The notes under the pieces: generated by a model | Databases searched by the model: none | What the model saw: the letters and a program-made list of their open reading frames with translations, nothing else | What the model was told of the DNA's origin: nothing | Part shown: positions 40,660 to 50,162 of the stretch, piece after piece | Layout: every line of letters begins with the position of its first letter | Position numbering within the stretch: the stretch's first letter is position 1 | NCBI RefSeq assembly: GCF_002214485.1 | Contig: NZ_CP015102.1 | Coordinates: 1,612,001 to 1,676,000, forward strand | Source of the DNA: Thermococcus pacificus | GTDB lineage: Archaea > Methanobacteriota_B > Thermococci > Thermococcales > Thermococcaceae | Reading direction: 5' to 3' | DNA length: 64,000 bases | Program-made: the position numbers and the translations under genes

Positions 40660-41637
40660 TCACCTCCTCTTAAACGGCATAGGGAACTTCTGCTCTCCAC
40701 CTTCGTCCCTTATCTCCCTGCCCGTCAGGTGCAGGAAGACGTCGTTAAGCGTGGGCCTGTGGTAGGTAACCTCGAGTATTTTCACTCCCCTCTCCTTCGC
40801 GAGCTCAAAGAGCCTCGGCAGTGCCTCGGCGGCGTTCTCAACCTCCAGCGCAACCCTTCCATCGGGGAGGAGCTTGCACCCCCTTATGAAGTCCGCCTTA
40901 AGGCACCTGATCTCTTCAGGACCTTCGAGTTTGAGGTAAACAACGTCGTTGCCGATCAGTTTCTTGAGCTCCTCAGCGGTTCCCTCCGCTATTATTTTCC
41001 CGTGGTCCATTATCGCTATCCTGTCCGCCAGCATCTCGGCCTCGTCCATGTAGTGCGTTGTCAGGAAGATGGTCATGTTGTGCTCCTCCTTCATGACCCT
41101 TATGTAGTCCCATATGTGGGCCCTCGTCTGCGGGTCGAGGCCTACGGTCGGCTCGTCGAGGAACAGAACTTCTGGCTCGTGGAGAAGGGAGCGCGCTAGC
41201 TCAAGCCTCCTCCTCATGCCTCCGCTGAAGGTCTTGACTTGTCTGTCCCTGAAGTCCCAGAGTTCAACGAACTTCAGGAGCTTCTCAATCTTCTCCCTCA
41301 GCTCATTCCCGCCCAGGCCGTATATCCTGCCGTGGAGGTACATGTTCTCGTAGGCCGTCAGCTCCCTGTCGAGGCTCGGGTCCTGGAAGACTATCCCTAT
41401 CTTCCTCCTCACCTCGTTGGGTTCTGCCACAACATCGTGACCGGCAACAAACACTTTCCCAGAGGTCGGCTTTAGGAGCGTGGTGAGCACGTGCACCGTT
41501 GTGGTTTTTCCAGCCCCGTTCGGCCCGAGAAAAGCGAATATCTCTCCCCTCCTAACTTTGAAAGAGATGCCCTTAACGGCCTCGAAATCGCCGTATTTCT
41601 TCACGAGGTTCTCCACCTCTATGGCGTATTCACTCAC
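40660..41637 (-). CDS. ABC-2 exporter ATP-binding protein (DrrA-like)
   Basis: ATPase of 325 aa with Walker A GPNGAGKTTTVH, Q-loop VFQDPSLDRELTAYENM, signature TFSGGMRRRLELARSL, Walker B VLFLDEPTVGLDPQTR and the H-loop TTHYMDEAEMLADR. The C-terminal 90 residues resemble the DUF4162-like extension of drug/daunorubicin exporter ATPases. GTG 41637 follows GGGGTGAGGGA and overlaps the padR stop by eight bases; upstream codons to 41655 are inside padR and less likely. It forms an operon with padR and the permease. Confidence 0.9.
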   Translation of the reverse strand: MSEYAIEVENLVKKYGDFEAVKGISFKVRRGEIFAFLGPNGAGKTTTVHVLTTLLKPTSGKVFVAGHDVVAEPNEVRRKIGIVFQDPSLDRELTAYENMYLHGRIYGLGGNELREKIEKLLKFVELWDFRDRQVKTFSGGMRRRLELARSLLHEPEVLFLDEPTVGLDPQTRAHIWDYIRVMKEEHNMTIFLTTHYMDEAEMLADRIAIMDHGKIIAEGTAEELKKLIGNDVVYLKLEGPEEIRCLKADFIRGCKLLPDGRVALEVENAAEALPRLFELAKERGVKILEVTYHRPTLNDVFLHLTGREIRDEGGEQKFPMPFKRR

Positions 41638-42106
41638 TTCCCTCACCCCTCTCAATCTCGCCGAGGAGGATCAGTCTCACCCTCTTGGTGAACTCCCCAA
41701 ACTCCCTCGCGAGGGCTTTCTTCTGCGCCTCCGTCAGGTCGTCAATAGAGTTGAAGGCTTCCTTCATCACCTCTGCCAGCTCCCTGCCGCCAAGCCTCGC
41801 GAACTCCCTGAACCTATAGGCGAGCTCCTCACCTTCCCTGAGCTCCACCTCATGCTCCCTCAGGTACTCCTTCCCCTTCTCCGTGGCCCTGTAAAGCCTC
41901 TTGTCCCTCTTGCCCTCTCCGACCGTCTCAATGAGCCCGGCCTTCCTTAGAGAGGTCAGTATAGGGTAAACTGTCCCCGGACTGGGGTGCGGAATACCGT
42001 AGGTCCTCTCAAGCTCGGCCATTATGCCGTAGCCGTGCATGGGCCTCTCCGCCAGTATCTTGAGTATGAACAGTTTGAGGTGCCCCTTGAAGTGCGGACG
42101 TTCCAT
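41630..42106 (-). CDS. PadR family transcription repressor
   Basis: Protein of 158 aa. The winged helix domain (about 5-85) has the PadR signature: KGHLKLFILKILAERPMHGY, GIMAELERT, PSPGTVYPILTSLRKAGLIE and RLYRATEKGKEYL. A long C-terminal helical region serves dimerisation. It most likely represses its own operon with the ABC exporter and is released by the exporter's substrates. The start follows TCGGTGATACT. A repeated CGATATGT motif lies between its TATA box (CTTTATAAACC) and start codon. Confidence 0.9.
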   Translation of the reverse strand: MERPHFKGHLKLFILKILAERPMHGYGIMAELERTYGIPHPSPGTVYPILTSLRKAGLIETVGEGKRDKRLYRATEKGKEYLREHEVELREGEELAYRFREFARLGGRELAEVMKEAFNSIDDLTEAQKKALAREFGEFTKRVRLILLGEIERGEGSE

Positions 42107-42114
42107 AGTATCAC

Positions 42115-42136
42115 CGATATGTCGTTCGATATGTTG
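42115..42136. promoter_or_regulatory. Candidate PadR operator
   Basis: CGATATGTCG and CGATATGTTG stand in direct repeat 12 bases apart; the pair also makes an imperfect palindrome centred at 42125/42126 (six of eight positions per side). It overlaps the expected start of transcription of padR, which is where an autorepressor would bind. Confidence 0.4.
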
Positions 42137-42168
42137 GTTTATAAAGGTTTCGAAAGGTCCTACAGTGA

Positions 42169-42822
42169 TTACAGAAACTCCTCGAAAAGTAGATCCTCCT
42201 TCTTTCCGCCCGCCTTTATGAACGCCCTCTCACTCCAGCCCACGTTTCCCACGCTCCGGGGAGTGTGGGCGTCGCTCGCGAAAGTGAGCTTTATCCCACG
42301 TCGTACGCACTCCCTGATGAACTCGACGTCCGGGACTTTGTAGCGGGAGCTTATCTCGAAGGCCTTTCCGTTCGCCTCGGCAAGTTCGAGGATTTCCTCA
42401 AGCTCTTCCGCCCTGGGAAAGCCTATGTACGGAAAGTTGGCCCCGAAGTGGCCGATGACGTCAACGTCCTCGTCCATCAGAGCGATTTTGACGAGCTCCA
42501 GATACTGCTCGGGCGTTTCAAGCCACTCGTGGACGCTCGCTATCACGAAGTCGAGCTTCTCGGCCATGAAAGCCGGAACGTCGACGCCGTTCCCGGTTAT
42601 GTTGCCCTCTATTCCGACCAGAACCATGACCTCCGAATCTTCCGCCCAGCGCCTCACCTCGCGGACGTAGCGGTTTACGGTCTTCGGCCCGAGGTAGCGG
42701 CTGTGGTCGGTTATTGCAAGAACCTTCAGCCCCCTCTCCTCGGCGGCGGCTATGTTGTCCGCTATGGCGCCAGTGCCGTCGGAGTAGACCGTGTGCGTGT
42801 GCGTGTCGTGCGGGAACATCAT
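42169..42822 (-). CDS. PHP-domain phosphoesterase
   Basis: Metal-dependent hydrolase of 217 aa of the PHP (polymerase and histidinol phosphatase) superfamily. Metal ligands appear in order: HDTHTHTVYSDGTG at the N-terminus, LAITDHSRY, VGIEGNI, VIASVHEW, VIGHFGAN and the late SDAHTPRSVG. It resembles histidinol-phosphatase-like and PHP-associated enzymes; the substrate is not determined by sequence. The start is read as ATG 42822 because TTTTTAAT lies about 25 bases upstream, leaving almost no leader; ATG 42819 is equivalent. Confidence 0.82.
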   Translation of the reverse strand: MMFPHDTHTHTVYSDGTGAIADNIAAAEERGLKVLAITDHSRYLGPKTVNRYVREVRRWAEDSEVMVLVGIEGNITGNGVDVPAFMAEKLDFVIASVHEWLETPEQYLELVKIALMDEDVDVIGHFGANFPYIGFPRAEELEEILELAEANGKAFEISSRYKVPDVEFIRECVRRGIKLTFASDAHTPRSVGNVGWSERAFIKAGGKKEDLLFEEFL

Positions 42823-42943
42823 GGTGGGGAATAGGGTTCCCGAATTAAAAAGGCTTCTGGACAAAATATCCAACGTAAAGCCGACCCTTGAACTTTGACA
42901 AAGATTTAAATATCTTCATCTCCAAAAGAGGGCGGTGGTGAAG

Positions 42944-43375
42944 ATGGTCGAGCGCTCCAAGGTTAGGGTTCTCGTTGCAAAGCCGGGACTTGATGGTCAC
43001 GACAGAGGCGCTAAGGTCGTTGCCAGGGCCCTGCGCGACGCCGGTTTTGAGGTCATCTACACCGGCATAAGGCAGACCCCGGAGCAGATAGTTGAGAGCG
43101 TGATTCAGGAGGACGTCGACGTCCTTGGAATAAGCATCCTCTCCGGCGCTCACATGGTTCTCATACCGAAGATACTCAAGCTCCTCGAGGAGAAGGGCCT
43201 CAAGGTCGGTGAGGACGTCCTCGTCATAGCCGGTGGAATAATCCCGCCCGACGACGCCGAGCAGCTTGAAAAGATGGGCGTCGCCAAGGTCTTCGGCCCG
43301 GGAAGCCCGATTGAGGCAATAATACGCTTCATAGATGAGAACGTGCCAAAGCTCAAGAAGTTCCGGGGGAGCTGA
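42944..43375 (+). CDS. Methylmalonyl-CoA mutase, cobalamin-binding subunit
   Basis: B12-binding small subunit of 143 aa that works with a separately encoded catalytic subunit to interconvert methylmalonyl-CoA and succinyl-CoA. The cobalamin motif DGHDRGAKV contains the lower axial His, followed by the ISILSGAH and [10 protein letters not shown] loops that embrace the nucleotide tail. ATG 42944 follows GGTGGTG. MeaB and the epimerase follow in the same direction. The large catalytic subunit is not in this window. Confidence 0.92.
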   Translation: MVERSKVRVLVAKPGLDGHDRGAKVVARALRDAGFEVIYTGIRQTPEQIVESVIQEDVDVLGISILSGAHMVLIPKILKLLEEKGLKVGEDVLVIAGGIIPPDDAEQLEKMGVAKVFGPGSPIEAIIRFIDENVPKLKKFRGS

Positions 43376-43421
43376 GCAACCTTTATAATTTCTTTCTGGA
43401 TAATTTGTCCGAGTGGTGACG

Positions 43422-44381
43422 ATGATAGACGACCTCATAGAGCGCATGCTCCGCGGCGACAAGCGCGCCGCAGCCAGGCTCATAACCCTCGTCGAGAACG
43501 ACGAGGAGAAGGCCAGAGAGATAATCTCAAAGGTCTACCCCCACACCGGCAACGCATACATCGTTGGAATAACCGGGCCGCCAGGGGCAGGAAAATCGAC
43601 GCTTCTCGACAAGCTCATCAAAGTGGTCCGCGAGGAAGGGAAGGTCGTTGGGGTCATAGCCATCGACCCAACCTCGCCATTCACGGGCGGAGCGCTGCTC
43701 GGCGATAGGATAAGGATGCAGAGGCACTCAACTGACCCCGGCGTTTTCATAAGGAGCATGGCCACCCGCGGCTCACTCGGTGGACTGGCGAAAGCCACCA
43801 ACGACGCCATCAAAGTTCTCGACGCCTATGGTTGCGACGTGATCTTCGTTGAGACAGTAGGAGTCGGCCAGATAGAGATAGACATCGTGAAGACGGCCGA
43901 CACTGTTGTCCTCGTCACCGTCCCCGGCCTGGGCGATGACATACAGGCGATCAAGGCCGGCCTCATGGAGATAGCGGACGTATTCGTGATCAACAAAGCC
44001 GACAAGGAAGGGGCCGATGCCACCTACTTCGAGCTCAACCTCATGCTCGACCTCGAAAAGGAGCGCTGGGAAAAGAGGGGCTGGAGGCCGCCGATAATTG
44101 AGACCGTTGCGACGACGATGAGGGGCATACGCGACCTCTGGAAGGCGATAAACGACCACAGGAAGTCCCTCGAGGAGAGCGGCAGGCTGGCCGAGAAGAG
44201 GAAGTTCCGCGCCGAGGAGGAGGTCAAGACCATCGTCTCTGGAAGGATAGCGAGGGCCGTTGAGGAGAGGCTCGACGATGAGGAGGTTTCGTCTTTGATT
44301 GAGCGGGTCGTTAAGCGCGAAATCGACCCGTACTCTGCCGCTGATACAGTTCTTGAAAAAGCCCTGGGGGTGAAGATATGA
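43422..44381 (+). CDS. meaB: MeaB-like GTPase, methylmalonyl-CoA mutase chaperone
   Basis: G3E-family P-loop GTPase of 319 aa that guards and reloads the B12 cofactor of methylmalonyl-CoA mutase. Visible motifs are Walker [16 protein letters not shown] (about 52), [32 protein letters not shown] and the NKAD base-recognition motif ([11 protein letters not shown], about 192). It was long annotated as an arginine/ornithine transport ATPase. ATG 43422 follows GTGGTGACG. The end overlaps the epimerase start by ATGA, showing translational coupling. Confidence 0.92.
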   Translation: MIDDLIERMLRGDKRAAARLITLVENDEEKAREIISKVYPHTGNAYIVGITGPPGAGKSTLLDKLIKVVREEGKVVGVIAIDPTSPFTGGALLGDRIRMQRHSTDPGVFIRSMATRGSLGGLAKATNDAIKVLDAYGCDVIFVETVGVGQIEIDIVKTADTVVLVTVPGLGDDIQAIKAGLMEIADVFVINKADKEGADATYFELNLMLDLEKERWEKRGWRPPIIETVATTMRGIRDLWKAINDHRKSLEESGRLAEKRKFRAEEEVKTIVSGRIARAVEERLDDEEVSSLIERVVKREIDPYSAADTVLEKALGVKI

Positions 44382-44776
44382 TAAAGAAGATAGACCACGT
44401 TGGTATCGCCGTCAAGAACCTCGACGAGGCAATAAAGGTCTGGGAGGGCCTCGGCCTCAGGGTCGAGGAGATAGAAGAGGTTCCGGACCAGAAAGTTAGA
44501 ACCGCGATAATCCACGTCGGGGAGAGCAGGATAGAGCTCCTTGAGCCAACGGCGGAAGACTCGCCGATCGCCAAGTTCATAGCCAAGCGCGGTGAGGGCA
44601 TACACCACATAGCCCTCGGTGTTGATGACATAGAGAAGCACCTTGAAGAACTCAAGGAGAAGGGCTACAGGCTCATCGACGAGAAGCCGCGCATCGGTGC
44701 CGGCGGTGCGAAGATAGCCTTCGTCCACCCCAAGGCCGTAACCGGTGTCCTTCTCGAACTCTGCCAGAGGGAGTGA
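44378..44776 (+). CDS. mce: Methylmalonyl-CoA epimerase
   Basis: Glyoxalase-fold enzyme of 132 aa that interconverts the R and S forms of methylmalonyl-CoA. Metal ligands are in [13 protein letters not shown] (His near the start), [11 protein letters not shown] and [10 protein letters not shown] (Glu near the end). It is translationally coupled to meaB. With the mutase subunit it links propionyl/methylmalonyl-CoA to succinyl-CoA. The usual neighbour, the biotin-dependent decarboxylase, is not downstream here. Confidence 0.93.
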   Translation: MIKKIDHVGIAVKNLDEAIKVWEGLGLRVEEIEEVPDQKVRTAIIHVGESRIELLEPTAEDSPIAKFIAKRGEGIHHIALGVDDIEKHLEELKEKGYRLIDEKPRIGAGGAKIAFVHPKAVTGVLLELCQRE

Positions 44777-44902
44777 TTATCTGCTCTCCTTTACTCCCCA
44801 ATGTTTATTTCTGTTAAATTTAAATATCTAAATGTGTTCTTTAACCAGTCAAAGGGGAAAATCTTATAAATTTTTGTTACCACTTCACTCCGGTTAAATC
44901 AT

Positions 44903-45367
44903 GTGATTAAATCGAACCCTCCGCCGGCGAGGCGTGTGGCACTGTGGTTCGGCAGGAAGTCATCTGTGTTCTGGAGTTCAGGACTCATCAATGACGAGGA
45001 GCTATGGAGGGTGCTCCGCTCAAACCCATCGAGGCAGAAGATAGTTATAACCCGAAAGAACAACCTCAACGACTTAAGAAACACCAGGACCATCTATCTC
45101 TCCAAGGTGTCCCGTCCCGGATACTTTGACCCCTCAAAGCTCTACGTCCTGGAGCAGAACCTGTGGAGACACCTCCAAAACTCCCCATCGGATGTGATTC
45201 TCGACGCCTTTGAGTACCTTGCCATCGAGAACGGCCTTGAAACAGCGCTCAAATTCACGGGCAAGCTGCGCGACATGGCAGTTCTAACAGGTTCGCGCTT
45301 CTACGTCACTGTTAGCGACGCCCTTGAAGAGAGGACGATCCACCTGCTCCGCAGAATACTCGACTGA
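44903..45367 (+). CDS. DUF835 family protein
   Basis: Protein of 154 aa. The C-terminal half (SDVILDAFEYLAIENGLETA; KFTGKLRDMAVLTGSRFYVT; ALEERTIHLLRRIL) matches DUF835, found in Thermococcales often in membrane or signalling proteins; the fold may resemble KaiC/RecA remnants. No membrane segment is seen in this copy. The start is GTG 44903, about 30 bases after ATCTTATAAATTT, so the transcript has little or no leader. It is followed by the SMC gene 52 bases on, with an own promoter likely in between. Confidence 0.65.
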   Translation: MIKSNPPPARRVALWFGRKSSVFWSSGLINDEELWRVLRSNPSRQKIVITRKNNLNDLRNTRTIYLSKVSRPGYFDPSKLYVLEQNLWRHLQNSPSDVILDAFEYLAIENGLETALKFTGKLRDMAVLTGSRFYVTVSDALEERTIHLLRRILD

Positions 45368-45419
45368 GTCGGATAAAGTTATATAACCTTCCGCACCATT
45401 CTCGTGTTAGGTGTGAGCT

Positions 45420-48400
45420 ATGCCTTACATTGAGAAGATTGAAATGAAGGGCTTCAAATCCTACGGTAATCGAAAGGTCGTCGTTCCGCTTTCTAAGGGG
45501 TTTACAGCGATCGTAGGTGCCAACGGTTCTGGAAAGAGCAACATAGGTGACGCCGTTCTCTTCGTTCTCGGCGGTCTGTCCGCCAAAGCGATGCGTGCGA
45601 CGAGGATAAGCGACCTCATCTTCGCGGGCACCAAGACCGAGCCTCCGGCGAAGTATGCCGAGGTTGCGATGTACTTCAACAACGAGGACAGAGGCTTTCC
45701 GGTTGACGAGGACGAGGTCGTGATAAAGCGCCGCGTTTATCCCGACGGGAGGAGCACCTACTGGCTCAACGGCAAAAGGACGAGCAGGAGCGACATACTG
45801 GACGTCCTCAGTGCGGCAATGATATCGCCTGAGGGCTACAACCTCGTTCTGCAGGGTGACATCACCAAGTTCATCAAGATGAGCCCCACCGAGAGGAGGC
45901 TCCTCATCGACGAGATTTCGGGCATAGCAGAGTACGACGCCAAGAAGGAGAAAGCCCTTCAAGAGCTCAAGCAGGCGGAAGAGAATCTGGCGCGCGTCGA
46001 TCTGCTCATACGCGAGGTTAAGGCCCAGCTCGACAAGCTCGAAAAGGAGCGCAACGATGCGCTTCGCTACCTCGATCTAAAAGACAGGGTCGAGAAGGCC
46101 AAGGTCACGCTCCTTCTGGGAGAGATAAGGAAGCTCCAGAGCCTCATAGAGGAGAGCAACCTCCGGGACAAGGAGATCGAGGCCGAGATAGCGGCTATGG
46201 AAGCTCGCCTGAAGGACATCGCCAGGGAGATAGTCGCCAAGGAGAAGGAGCTGAACGCGGTAGAGAAGGAGCTTGAGGAGAAGAGCGAAGACGGAATCCT
46301 CGAGGTCACGAGGAAGATAAGCGAGGTTCAGTCGAAGATCGAGATGGCCAGGAAGAACATCGAGCTCGCCCACAAGGAGATAGAGGACAGCCAGAGGAGG
46401 CTCGCCAAGGCGAAGGAGGAGCTCAAGAAGGTCTCTGAGGAGATAGAGAAGAGCAAGAGCGCCATAAACCGCTGGAGCAAGAGGCGCGAGAAGCTCAAGG
46501 CGGAGATAAAGGAGAAAGAGGTCGTCAAGAACGAGCTTGTCATCAAGCTCGGTGAGATAGACAGGGACTTCGCGGTTGCCAAAGAGGAGTTTGACAAGGT
46601 CGTGGACGAGCTGGAGGAGGCCAAGAAGGAGCTCTACATGAAGGAGAGCGACATTAAGAAGTTCGAGGAAGAGATAGAGCGAGCAAAGGCCAAGATCGCC
46701 CAGAACAACGCGAAGAAGGTCGCCCTCAAGTCCAAGATAGGTGAGGCGAGGAAGTCCCTGGAGTCGAAGCGCTCCGAGCTGGGTGATATCGACGGCAAGA
46801 TATCAAAGGCCGAAGCGAGACTCAGGAAAGCCGAGAAGGAGCTTGAGGAGAAGACAAAGGCCCTCAGGAAGACAGAGAGCGAACTGGCCAAGGCCAAGGA
46901 GGAGCTCATAAAGGCGGAGGCCCAACGCGAGGTTCGCGGAAACCGCGCCGTTGATTTCCTGAAGGGACAGAACATTCCCGGCCTCTACGGCACACTCGGC
47001 GAGCTGATAACCGTGGCGGACGAGAAGTACGCATTAGCCGTGGAGGTGGCCCTCGGCGGCAACTACGACAACGTTGTCGTTGAGGACGACAGAGTTGCCG
47101 AGAAGGCCATAAAACTCCTTAAGGAGAAGAAGCTCGGGAGGCTCACCTTCCTTCCGCTCAACAAGATAAAGCCCCGCTCGATGCGTGAAAAACCTCCCCT
47201 TGGAGTCCCAGCTATAGACGTCGTCCACTACGATCCGCGCTTTAAGAACGCGGTTGCCTACGCGCTCGGAGATACGCTTATAGTTGAGGACATGGACGAG
47301 GCGAGAACCGTCGGGATAGGGAAGGTCCGCATGGTGACCCTCGGCGGTGAGCTGCTCGAGAGGAGCGGTGCCATAACCGGCGGCCACTACCGCCCAAGGG
47401 GCAAGCTCGGAGTCAACGTCGACGAGATAAGGAAGCGCGTCGAAAAGCTGGAGCGCGAGAAGGAAGCCCTTGAATCGGCCGTCAACGCCCTCAAGCTGGA
47501 GGTCAGGGGGCTGGAGAACGAGCTCTTCAACCTGCGTATGAAGAAGAGCGAGCTGAGCAAGGACCTCCAGGTGGTCCAAAACGAGATGGACAGGCTTCTG
47601 GCCGAGGACAAAGCCCTAGCCGAGGAGATAGAGGAGAACGAGAGGCTCATCGAGGCTCTAGAGAAGAAGATACACGATACTAAGGGCGAGATGGCCAAGC
47701 TCAGGGGAAGAATAGAGCGCCTTGAGAAGAAGCGCGAGAAGCTCAAGAGGGCCCTCGAGAACCCGGAGGCGAGGGAGCTCAACCAGAAGATACGCGAGGT
47801 GGAGGCGGAGATAAGCAAGCTCCGCGAGGAGCTCGGAAAGGTCGAGAGCAAGCTCGAAGGGCTCGAGGTCAGGATAAACGAGGAGCTGCTCCCGAGGAAG
47901 GCCGATCTCGAGGAGGAGATAGAGGGCCTCGTCAACAGGATAAACGCCCTCAGGGCGAACATCGGGGAGAACGAGAAGGCCATAAAGGACTTCGAGGCCG
48001 AGCTCGAGGAGCTCAGGAAGGCCGAGGAGAACGTCAAGGACGAACTCAAGGGGCTCCGCGAGAGGCGCGAGAGGCTCAAGAACGAGATAATTGACCTGAG
48101 AAGCGAGAAGGACGAGCTTTCTTCAAAACTCCAGGAGCTCCGCATAGAGGCCAACACGCTAAAGATAAAGCTCGCCCAGTACGAGGCTACGCTGAAGGAG
48201 AAGCAGGACGAGCTGAAGCACTTTGATCCAAAGCTCATCAAGAGCATCAAGGAGATACCGCTCGAACTTGAGGCCCTCCGCGAGCAGATAGAGAAGATGG
48301 AGGAGGAGATACGCTCCCTCGAGCCGGTCAACATGAAGGCCATAGAGGACTTCGAGGTAGTTGAGCGCCGCTACCTTGAGCTCAAGAGCAAGCGCGAGCA

Positions 48401-48986
48401 GGTTGTCGCCGAGAAGGAGAGCATAGAGGAGTTCATCGAGGAGATAGAGGGCCAGAAGAGGAACGTCTTCATGCAGACCCTCAACGAGATAGCCAAGAAC
48501 TTCTCGGAACTCTTCGCCAAGCTCTCGCCGGGAGGAAGCGCCAGGCTCATCCTCGAGAACCCTGAGGATCCGTTCGCGGGCGGCCTTGAGATAGAGGCAA
48601 AGCCCGCTGGAAAGGACGTCAAGAGGATCGAGGCGATGAGTGGTGGTGAGAAGGCTTTAACTGCCCTCGCCTTCGTCTTCGCGATACAGCGCTACAAGCC
48701 CGCCCCCTTCTACCTCTTCGACGAGATCGATGCACACCTCGACGATGCCAACGTCAAGCGCGTTGCCGACCTCATAAAGGAGGCCTCGCAGAACAGTCAG
48801 TTCATCGTGATAACCCTGAGGGACGTCATGATGGCCAACGCGGACAAGATAATCGGTGTCAGCATGAGGAAGGGCGTCAGCAGGGTCGTCGCCCTAAGCC
48901 TTGAGAAGGCCATGAAGATCCTCGAAGAGGCGAGGAAGAAGAGCGAGGCGGAACACGCCGAGATGTTCGGGCACCTGAGCGGGTGA
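45420..48986 (+). CDS. smc: SMC chromosome condensation ATPase
   Basis: Structural-maintenance-of-chromosomes protein of 1188 aa that compacts and separates DNA as a dimer with ScpA. The N-terminal Walker A is GANGSGKSNIGDAV (about 33). Long coiled coils (about 170-500 and 690-1020) flank the hinge (about 515-680: LGELITVADEKYALAVEVAL). The C-terminal head has MSGGEKALTALAFVFAI and Walker B FYLFDEIDAHLDD. The start follows AGGTGTGAGCT. The scpA gene is directly downstream and likely co-transcribed. Confidence 0.97.
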   Translation: MPYIEKIEMKGFKSYGNRKVVVPLSKGFTAIVGANGSGKSNIGDAVLFVLGGLSAKAMRATRISDLIFAGTKTEPPAKYAEVAMYFNNEDRGFPVDEDEVVIKRRVYPDGRSTYWLNGKRTSRSDILDVLSAAMISPEGYNLVLQGDITKFIKMSPTERRLLIDEISGIAEYDAKKEKALQELKQAEENLARVDLLIREVKAQLDKLEKERNDALRYLDLKDRVEKAKVTLLLGEIRKLQSLIEESNLRDKEIEAEIAAMEARLKDIAREIVAKEKELNAVEKELEEKSEDGILEVTRKISEVQSKIEMARKNIELAHKEIEDSQRRLAKAKEELKKVSEEIEKSKSAINRWSKRREKLKAEIKEKEVVKNELVIKLGEIDRDFAVAKEEFDKVVDELEEAKKELYMKESDIKKFEEEIERAKAKIAQNNAKKVALKSKIGEARKSLESKRSELGDIDGKISKAEARLRKAEKELEEKTKALRKTESELAKAKEELIKAEAQREVRGNRAVDFLKGQNIPGLYGTLGELITVADEKYALAVEVALGGNYDNVVVEDDRVAEKAIKLLKEKKLGRLTFLPLNKIKPRSMREKPPLGVPAIDVVHYDPRFKNAVAYALGDTLIVEDMDEARTVGIGKVRMVTLGGELLERSGAITGGHYRPRGKLGVNVDEIRKRVEKLEREKEALESAVNALKLEVRGLENELFNLRMKKSELSKDLQVVQNEMDRLLAEDKALAEEIEENERLIEALEKKIHDTKGEMAKLRGRIERLEKKREKLKRALENPEARELNQKIREVEAEISKLREELGKVESKLEGLEVRINEELLPRKADLEEEIEGLVNRINALRANIGENEKAIKDFEAELEELRKAEENVKDELKGLRERRERLKNEIIDLRSEKDELSSKLQELRIEANTLKIKLAQYEATLKEKQDELKHFDPKLIKSIKEIPLELEALREQIEKMEEEIRSLEPVNMKAIEDFEVVERRYLELKSKREQVVAEKESIEEFIEEIEGQKRNVFMQTLNEIAKNFSELFAKLSPGGSARLILENPEDPFAGGLEIEAKPAGKDVKRIEAMSGGEKALTALAFVFAIQRYKPAPFYLFDEIDAHLDDANVKRVADLIKEASQNSQFIVITLRDVMMANADKIIGVSMRKGVSRVVALSLEKAMKILEEARKKSEAEHAEMFGHLSG

Positions 48987-48991
48987 GGAAG

Positions 48992-49654
48992 ATGGAATCG
49001 CGCCGTGAAGAGGAGATAACCCCCGTTGACATCCTCCTTCAGCTCGTCACGATGGGCAAGGTAGACCCCTGGAACATAGACATAGTCGATCTGACCGAGA
49101 AGTACATAGAGAGACTGAGGGAGATGAAGGAGCTCGACCTCAGGGTCTCGGCGAGGGCTATCCTGGCAGCCTCAATCCTTGTCAGGATGAAGAGTGAAGC
49201 TTTGCTCCACGCAGATGACGAGGAAGAGGAAGAGAGTCCTGAGGAGAGCTTCCACGTTGATGTTGAGCCGCTGGCGCCGCCGCTCAGAAGGGTGGAGCGC
49301 TACTACACCTTCGACGATCTGCTTGATGCCCTCATGGACGCCCTGGAGGAGGCAGAGAAGAGAAAACCGAGGAAGAAAAAGAAGGTCGAGATAGAAGAGG
49401 AGGTCTTCGTCGTAGATGACTTCAGGGTGGACATCGAGAAGCACGTCTACAGGCTGCACGAGATTGTTGTGGAGATGTACAGGGAGAGCAGGGAGCCGAT
49501 AAGGTTCTGGGACCTCATCTTCGACCCCAGCCCAAAGATAGTGGCAAGGACTTTCCTCTACCTCCTTTTCCTGTCCAACATGGGAAAGGTCGACCTCATC
49601 CAGGAGGAGCCCTTTGGGGAGATACTCGTCGTTCCGGTCGAGGAGAACGCCTAA
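48992..49654 (+). CDS. scpA: Segregation and condensation protein A (kleisin)
   Basis: Kleisin subunit of 220 aa bridging the SMC heads. The N-terminal part has PVDILLQLVTMGKVDPWNID and LRVSARAILAASILVRMKSE, typical of ScpA. An acidic patch (DDEEEEESPEE) and a lysine-rich stretch (RKPRKKKKVE) form a flexible middle, and the C-terminal winged helix holds IVARTFLYLLFLSNMGKVDL. ATG 48992 after GGTGAGG is preferred; GTG 48983 would overlap the smc stop. No scpB is adjacent. Confidence 0.92.
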   Translation: MESRREEEITPVDILLQLVTMGKVDPWNIDIVDLTEKYIERLREMKELDLRVSARAILAASILVRMKSEALLHADDEEEEESPEESFHVDVEPLAPPLRRVERYYTFDDLLDALMDALEEAEKRKPRKKKKVEIEEEVFVVDDFRVDIEKHVYRLHEIVVEMYRESREPIRFWDLIFDPSPKIVARTFLYLLFLSNMGKVDLIQEEPFGEILVVPVEENA

Positions 49655-50076
49655 CCCTCCCTCTCGTTTTTCTTCGCGGGCCTAATCGTGACGACGAGGA
49701 GCGGCGGCTCGCTCCCAATGTAGATGCTCCTCTTCTCACGGTTGATGTAGAAGCAGTAAACACCGTCCGGAACCAGCTCGAGGAACTTCCTCGGAACTGT
49801 CTCCCTCACAAGTCTTTCATCGAAGAAGACACACTTGTAGGGATTCTCAATCCCACCGAGGGCCTCCTCAATCTCTTCCCTGGAGAGCCTCTCGCAGTCT
49901 AGCCTGGCACAGACGAGGCTCTTCCTGCTGTCCGTGAAGATCACGACCTTCTCATTGACGTCGATTCTTCTGGAACGGTCGAGAAAGTCCCACAGCTCGG
50001 CGTAGATGCGTTCGAGCTTCCGCTTCTTCGCCAGCCTTTTGATGAGCCTCTCCCAGGCGTGCCTTGTCAGGAGCAT
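49651..50076 (-). CDS. Conserved hypothetical protein, possible DUF4258/RelE-like fold
   Basis: Protein of 141 aa. MLLTRHAWERLIKRLAKKRK recalls the opening of DUF4258-type small RNase-toxin relatives, followed by beta strands (EKVVIFTDSRKSLVCARLDC; GVYCFYINREKRSIYIGSEP; PLLVVTIRP). No antitoxin gene is adjacent, so a toxin role is not supported. Two cysteines sit in the central part. It converges on scpA with the two stops overlapping by four bases. Its start is close to the hef promoter on the other strand. Confidence 0.45.
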   Translation of the reverse strand: MLLTRHAWERLIKRLAKKRKLERIYAELWDFLDRSRRIDVNEKVVIFTDSRKSLVCARLDCERLSREEIEEALGGIENPYKCVFFDERLVRETVPRKFLELVPDGVYCFYINREKRSIYIGSEPPLLVVTIRPAKKNEREG

Positions 50077-50162
50077 AAAAACCCCTCAGCCCAACCGGCT
50101 AAATTCCTTTCGCCTATGGCCCATTGGGAACCTTTTTATTCTCCCCGCTATAATTTTCCTAT

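Noticed and set aside
45420-48986. Very long minus-strand open frame inside smc (317 codons, serine-rich)
   Set aside because: It is a shadow of the biased Glu/Lys/Leu codons of the SMC coiled coil, with no start signals of its own.
49651-50076. Toxin reading of the DUF4258/RelE-like gene
   Set aside because: No antitoxin gene is next to it and similarity is limited to a short N-terminal stretch.
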